DNA of 64,000 bases, taken from NCBI GenBank assembly GCA_034766995.1, contig CM068315.1, forward strand, positions 6,837,685-6,901,684, given 5' to 3'. Below the pieces are notes generated by a model. It made no database searches. It saw nothing but the letters and a program-made list of their open reading frames with translations, and was not told the DNA's origin. This stretch comes from Acanthacorydalis orientalis (lineage: Eukaryota; Arthropoda; Insecta; Megaloptera; Corydalidae). The translations under genes were made by a program, and so were the position numbers. Numbering within the stretch: position 1 is the first letter of the stretch; every line of letters begins with the position of its first letter. Shown one piece after another: positions 59,187-64,000 of the stretch.

Positions 59187-60088
59187 ACATGGTGTTTGTC
59201 TGCATTTCGGTCGATTTGTTTTACTGCCATTTATGTTGTTGTGTATCTGTCAGCTGTAATTTAACAGCGGCGTAGTTCGGATGCAGGCAATTCATTATGG
59301 AGAGTTTATCGTTGCAACAACGTGTTATGGTAATTAAAACATTTTATCAAAATGTTTATCAAATTTTTTTGAAAATTTAATCATGAGTGACAAGGCTCAT
59401 TTTCACATGCATGAATATGTAAATAAACAAAACAGTCGTTATTGTGGTTGAGGAAACGCAAGACTGATCCATGAACGACCTCATCGCCCTCGTAGAGTGA
59501 CTGGTGTATAATTTGTATTGATGGCATCAATGGACTATTTTTTGTTGAAGATGCTAATAGAAATGTTGTTATTATCACTGGTAAATGATATCGTATGATT
59601 CTGCAAAACTTCTTCGTGCTTGAAACTAATGAACAAGGTCTACAGCACATGTGGTTCCAATAGAATAATGCCATATTACAGACAGCTTGCGCTACGATGC
59701 AAATTTTGTTCGATGCATTTTCTGGTCGAATAATTACAAAATTTGATCGCATCGATTGGCTACCTCTTTCCTCTGATTTGACTGCGACATACTTTTTTCT
59801 TTGGGGCTACTTAAAGGAAAGGGCATACGCTAACAAACGACTAATAATTCAAAAGCTTAAGGACAACGTTTAAGAAGAAATCTATCAAATAATGACAGAA
59901 ATATACGGAAAGGTCATAAAAAATGTGATTGAAAGATCCCGTATGTACGGAGGCGGCATTTTGGCTGATATAATTTTCATACTCAATGCTACGAGTTAAA
60001 TAAACAATCGATAAAAAAAATAATAAAAGCGTTTTATTTAAACATTATAAAAACTGAAATTGTTCGAAGTTTATTTAAACACCCTATA
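59187..60088 (+). mobile_element. Internally deleted Tc1/mariner-superfamily element
   Basis: The right end AAACACCCTATA (to 60088) inverted reads TATAGGGTGTTTAAA. The left edge near 59187 reads ACATGGTGTTTGTCTGC, a plausible decayed partner. Between them lies a transposase pseudogene with the N-terminal start, a deletion, and then the catalytic domain. At about 0.9 kb the element is shorter than a full-length relative would need to be. The left boundary is tentative. Confidence 0.6.
59297..59999 (+). pseudogene. Tc1/mariner-superfamily transposase (MSDxAHFHxxxYVNKQN type), decayed
   Basis: The N-terminus MESLSLQQRVMVIKTFYQN starts at 59297. After a deletion the catalytic half begins at 59383, MSDKAHFHMHEYVNKQNSRY, where the Asp of SDKAHF is the first catalytic-type acid. 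It continues LIHERPHRP, then FFVEDANRNVV, MWFQ-stop-NNAILQTACAT (second acid lost: Q-D-G-A became stop-N-N-A), DWLPLSSDLTATYFFLWGYL, YANKRLIIQKLKDNV and GGGILADIIF. A frameshift follows RRVTG and at least four stops interrupt the frame. It ends at a TAA at 59997-59999. The minus-strand open frame 59381-59752 is a shadow. About 150 residues between the N-terminus and MSDK are missing relative to the family (estimate). Confidence 0.9.
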
Positions 60089-60099
60089 TTTACTATTAA

Positions 60100-60779
60100 A
60101 TACTTCGTAAAAATCTATACTTTAATTTATATTTTCTGACAATATACAAACAGTAATTTATTTTAAAATGAAAAATAAACACTGGAGATAATTTATTTGA
60201 TAATTAATTTTATACGAATTTAACTTTTTAATAAAATCGTATTATAATAGTAATAATCTACAAAATGAAATAAACTATAAAGAAAATTAAAAGTCAGACT
60301 CACAGCATGTTTAATCCATGAACAGACTAATAATTAAATAAGTAATAGAGATGAAAAGATTCAGATCTTTCTTCAGATATTACAATATAAATGAAATAAT
60401 GCTATTTTTCCTCGTACTCTGATTGTTTTTCTATAAACCTAATAAGAAGTTTTTCGTTCATTTCCATTACACTTCTAACTATGATCTTGATGTATATATT
60501 ACTTATTACGAGTTTACTTACTTAATATATAAAAAAGTATGAAATATCTCATGGAAGGTTATAGTACTCGCTCAATACGCCAAGTTTAAAACTTTTTCCT
60601 TCTTCATTAACGTATATAAAATTAAACGTTACAAATTAAAATTTCATTTTCGGAAGTTTATTAAAAAATATCCATTGTTTAAATTGTTAATATTTGAATA
60701 AGTTCGAAATTTTGTAAATATATTTAATTAAAGTCACTTGCGCTCCTTATACAGTGGAGTAGGTTTACTTTTATATTTT

Positions 60780-60835
<56 letters not shown>

Positions 60836-61205
60836 TGTATAAATGGAGTAAACAAGACTGAGATATATTAATCTATAGTACATTCCACGAAATTTACATT
60901 TACTGTATTGATACGTCGTTGTGTGTATTTAAACCTGAACAAGATGATTCTCTTTTATTTATTCTTATTTATATGCAGAGACGTTTTTTATGATGATCTT
61001 ATTTGTAACAAGAAAATGTTTTCACTTTAATATTCTGTGATATTTATTCTTGTGTACTAACACTGCGTGTATATGGAAAATTGATAAATTAAATAAATAA
61101 ATGATTCACATATTTTTTTAAAAAAAATATTATTAAGTCAAAATTCCAGCTGAATTTCAAAGAAAATATTTAATTATATACAGTTTATACATATACATAC
61201 ATATA

Positions 61206-61236
<31 letters not shown>

Positions 61237-61577
61237 ACATATATATAGATAGATATATAATATAGGAATGTCAGAAGTGATCAAACAAATTTCATTTTAA
61301 AAGCAAAATACTGTTGTTGAACAACTGCATCTTAAGTGTAAATAATAAGTTTTTATTACTTTGTATCCAGTGAACAAATACTTAAGTTAAAAATACTCGT
61401 GGATAGATTAAATAACGTTTTTAAGGTCGTTGACGTTCACATTTCACGGATGTTTTATTTCTCATATTTAATATTACGACATTCTTTTTATTTCTAAAAA
61501 ATTCAATTTCAGATCGAAAATAAGAAAAATATAAGTTTGTTGAGGAAATGAAATTACTGTCTCTATTTTGTCTGTAG

Positions 61578-61661
<84 letters not shown>

Positions 61662-61780
61662 ACTTAACGTTAGATTTTTAGAAATAATAGTATTATAGGA
61701 AAAATGTAGTGAAGTTCGAGAAGTATTATTTTTAATTACATGTAAAAATAGCATTTTAATGTACTTTTTATAAAATTGAA

Positions 61781-61824
<44 letters not shown>

Positions 61825-62457
61825 GTGTGTGTGTGTGTGTATACATAATTAAATCGATTTTTAGTCCAGTGCTTAGAAATTATTAAATTAAAAAAAGGTT
61901 TAATACACATGGTTACATTATATACATTTGATTATGTGTTATTTTAATGACTGCAACTTGATTTATTATTTTTATGAATTATAAAACAGATATGCAGGCG
62001 ATTAGGACATTTGATAGAGAAATTCAGTAGCGTACGTAGTTTAATTGAACTTTAAGTATATTTGTCGTCCCTGATTATTAATTCATTAAATAATCACTTT
62101 GGGTCAAATTAGTTTTTATTTTAAACAATTGTTTGAACTTGTAAGAATGAAGTTCAAATAAGCTGAGGAAATGCAATATTAATATTATGTATTTTATACA
62201 TACTGATATTTTTATACATACTGATTTTTCTTCTAGTATATTTGTTATTTAAAATAATATATTATCAGAAGTTTATGAAAAAATAACATTAAATGATAAC
62301 TTAATTCTTGATAAAAACAATAAGGATTGAAATAAAAGACTTTTTTCTCAAGTAGAAAAAAATAAAAAAAATCATTTTAGTTGAGTTTAAAGTAGTATCG
62401 AAATCAAAATCTTTGGAATAATTTGTTGCATATTTTATACATATATATTTCATAAGA
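60100..62457. other. Gene-free A+T-rich stretch
   Basis: (TA)n at 60783-60829, 61207-61260 (interrupted), 61580-61661 and 61790-61823, with a GT run at 61824-61840. The 115-codon minus-strand open frame 61563-61910 spans two of these tracts and is an artefact. Confidence 0.6.
61580..61661. repeat. (TA)n tract, ~82 bp
   Basis: TA run with one TATG near its right end. Confidence 0.96.
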
Positions 62458-62696
62458 TCTTCCTTAAGCTGAACAAATCATTTAAAAGTATGCAGTAAAT
62501 AATATGTTGCTTTTTGGACGTCATAGTGTTCGCTACTGTTTTTTGAGTTTATCCCAACTGTTTGACTAAGTTATACAGTGCTTTTAAATGTTAAAGTTAT
62601 CATTTCAAAATCCTAAAACGACAAGAAAATATTTCAATTTAGAATAGAGTTATGACTGATTAAATTTAAAAGCCACCAATTATTTTTACGGTTAAT
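62458..62696 (-). mobile_element. Mini-mariner family A, copy A6 (truncated)
   Basis: Matches the 5' half of family A on the minus strand: CTGAACAAATCATT, the TTTTTGGACGTCATAGTGTT block, TCAAAATCCTAAAACGACAA and the terminal GCCACCAATTATTTTTACGG TTA. The C-terminal block and its TIR are missing, and the N-terminal domain is shortened to a few bases next to AAAAGTATGCAGTAAATAAT. It complements A4, which lacks the opposite half. Confidence 0.75.
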
Positions 62697-62699
62697 AAA

Positions 62700-62954
62700 T
62701 CCACCCTAGAATAATTAATACACTTTGTAGAAGTTTAGAACTAAATGAAATATGTAGTGGACATCTTTTTTTAATGACTATATTCATACCATGAATTAAA
62801 CTTTAATTCTATAAAACATTCGTAAAAAAGGTGCTTGGAAAAGAATGTGAGTAACAACATTCTAATATTCATAATAAAATAAAGTCGAATAATCAATAGT
62901 TCCTTTTCAGAAAATAGTATGTATAGAGTATATGATATTTACACATGTTTATAA

Positions 62955-63040
<86 letters not shown>

Positions 63041-64000
63041 AGATTCACTACTAATGTATAATAGATGACAAATAGATATTTGTCAATATCAGTTTCAATG
63101 TTTCATTTTTTAAATTGGTCTAGAACGTCAAAAATAACTTTCAATTAATTTTTATTGCAACTTTTATTGATATTTTACATTTGTATGCTATTTATGTTAC
63201 GGTACATGTTTTTATTTGTATATTAAATTGCACAACATTTGTTAAATTTCTCTGCGGTATGAATAAAAAGTAGAAAAATCATGTTTAATACCTATATTTT
63301 GTTGTATAAGATATTTCTGTGGATTTTATAACTTTAAATATTAATAAATTTTTATTAATATACTAATGTATAACCTGTCAAAATTGAGGGGAAAATAGAA
63401 AGAAACATAAAAAGAAAAAACTGTTTATTGGTTTTTATAATAAAATATATTTACGAGTAAACATAAAAAATATCTAAGAACGAAACTTAATGAATTAAAC
63501 TTGAAACCTATGAGAAATGTGGGTTTTTATTATATAGAAAATTCGAGTATTACAATCTTTCTAAAAAATTTCTTTTCGATAAATCTTTGGGTGTGGTAAT
63601 GAATGTCAGAATATATGTAATAATGGTTGCTTTATTATGATATGTAATTGTATGTACATATGTACATACATGTAATTTAGTAATTAATATGACAAAATGT
63701 TAATAAATGATGTGTTAAATCAGAATTACAACTGTTGACCCTTTTTTTGTAAATACATAATTATTTTAAACGGTAATAATTATTTAACATTGTATCGGTT
63801 AAATAATACTTGTTGAAAATGACTTTTTCTAAAATTCTATAACTTTTAAGAGAGTTTTATTAATTTACATCTAATTAATGTTTTAGTTATTTTGTTACTC
63901 ATATGTATTGTAATTTTTCGCATACTAATTTTATACTAAATGGAAATAACAATAATTCAACTAAATAAGTTACAAAATTCACATCAGTTCTTAAATTGTT
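62700..64000. other. Gene-free A+T-rich stretch to window end
   Basis: A (TA)n tract at 62957-63028 is followed by a TATG run. A short palindromic GTATGTACATATGTACATAC lies at about 63651-63670. Nothing else recognised. Confidence 0.6.
62957..63028. repeat. (TA)n tract, ~72 bp
   Basis: TA run with one TATG interruption, then TATGTATGTATG. Confidence 0.95.

Noticed and set aside
59381..59752. 123-codon minus-strand open frame, the longest in the window
   Set aside because: It is the antisense of the plus-strand transposase pseudogene, whose conserved motifs read in order on the plus strand.
61563..61910. 115-codon minus-strand open frame
   Set aside because: It spans two (TA)n tracts read as Tyr-Ile. 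A TA repeat is open in every frame, so length is not evidence of coding. The same holds for frames at 548, 6773, 13020, 16991, 17016, 26473, 30939, 45784, 47762, 52873 and 58086-58386.
1..64000. CRISPR arrays, operons, riboswitches, bacterial promoters, tRNA or rRNA genes
   Set aside because: The sequence is eukaryotic, gene-poor and TA-rich. No regularly spaced repeats with unique spacers, cloverleaf candidates or rRNA signatures were seen. The TA tracts are simple repeats, not arrays.

Overview
The window looks like a gene-free stretch (intergenic, or inside a very long intron) of an A+T-rich animal nuclear genome, most likely an insect or other arthropod. The reasons are: very high A+T (roughly 80% by eye), well over 80 (TA)n tracts by hand count, no open frame longer than 123 codons, no recognisable cellular protein, tRNA or rRNA, and decayed transposons of the kind common in insects (mariner, Tc1-like, piggyBac-like, RTE-type non-LTR, foldback MITEs). 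I cannot name the order or species. Almost every longer open frame here is a (TA)n tract read as alternating Tyr-Ile, or a shadow of transposon remains.

Layout. 1-450 holds a tandem duplication whose second copy carries back-to-back perfect palindromes. 2.2-6.6 kb is transposon-rich: a possible hAT-like MITE, foldback MITEs B1 and B2, a duplicated 225-bp repeat (C1, C2), a piggyBac-type TTAA MITE (4250-4448) and the first mini-mariner (A1). 7.39 kb has a decayed relative of the GC-hairpin element found at 34.0 kb. 10.15-10.56 kb is a higher-complexity island, followed by an inverted-repeat element (10.99-11.46 kb). 13.2-13.5 kb is the catalytic end of a mariner transposase (minus strand). 14-25 kb carries B3, B4, a 222-bp mariner MITE with a TA target duplication, and mini-mariner A2. 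25-37.5 kb is mostly (TA)n and low-complexity sequence with a few complexity islands. 37.5-54.6 kb carries A3, A4 and A5, three RTE 3' ends of one family, a pogo/Tigger-like MITE, a second non-LTR element and a GC-rich island at 52.5-52.9 kb. 57-60 kb has a piggyBac-like 3' end with subterminal repeats and an internally deleted Tc1-like transposase pseudogene. 62.46-62.70 kb is A6.

The most informative story is family A. It is a mariner derivative in which the N-terminal DNA-binding segment of the transposase is joined directly to the last ~35 residues, with the catalytic core missing. Four copies share this structure (A1, A2, A3, A5) and two are deleted further (A4, A6). The founder was therefore already non-coding and was spread by a transposase supplied in trans. 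No cellular gene network can be described, because none is visible here.
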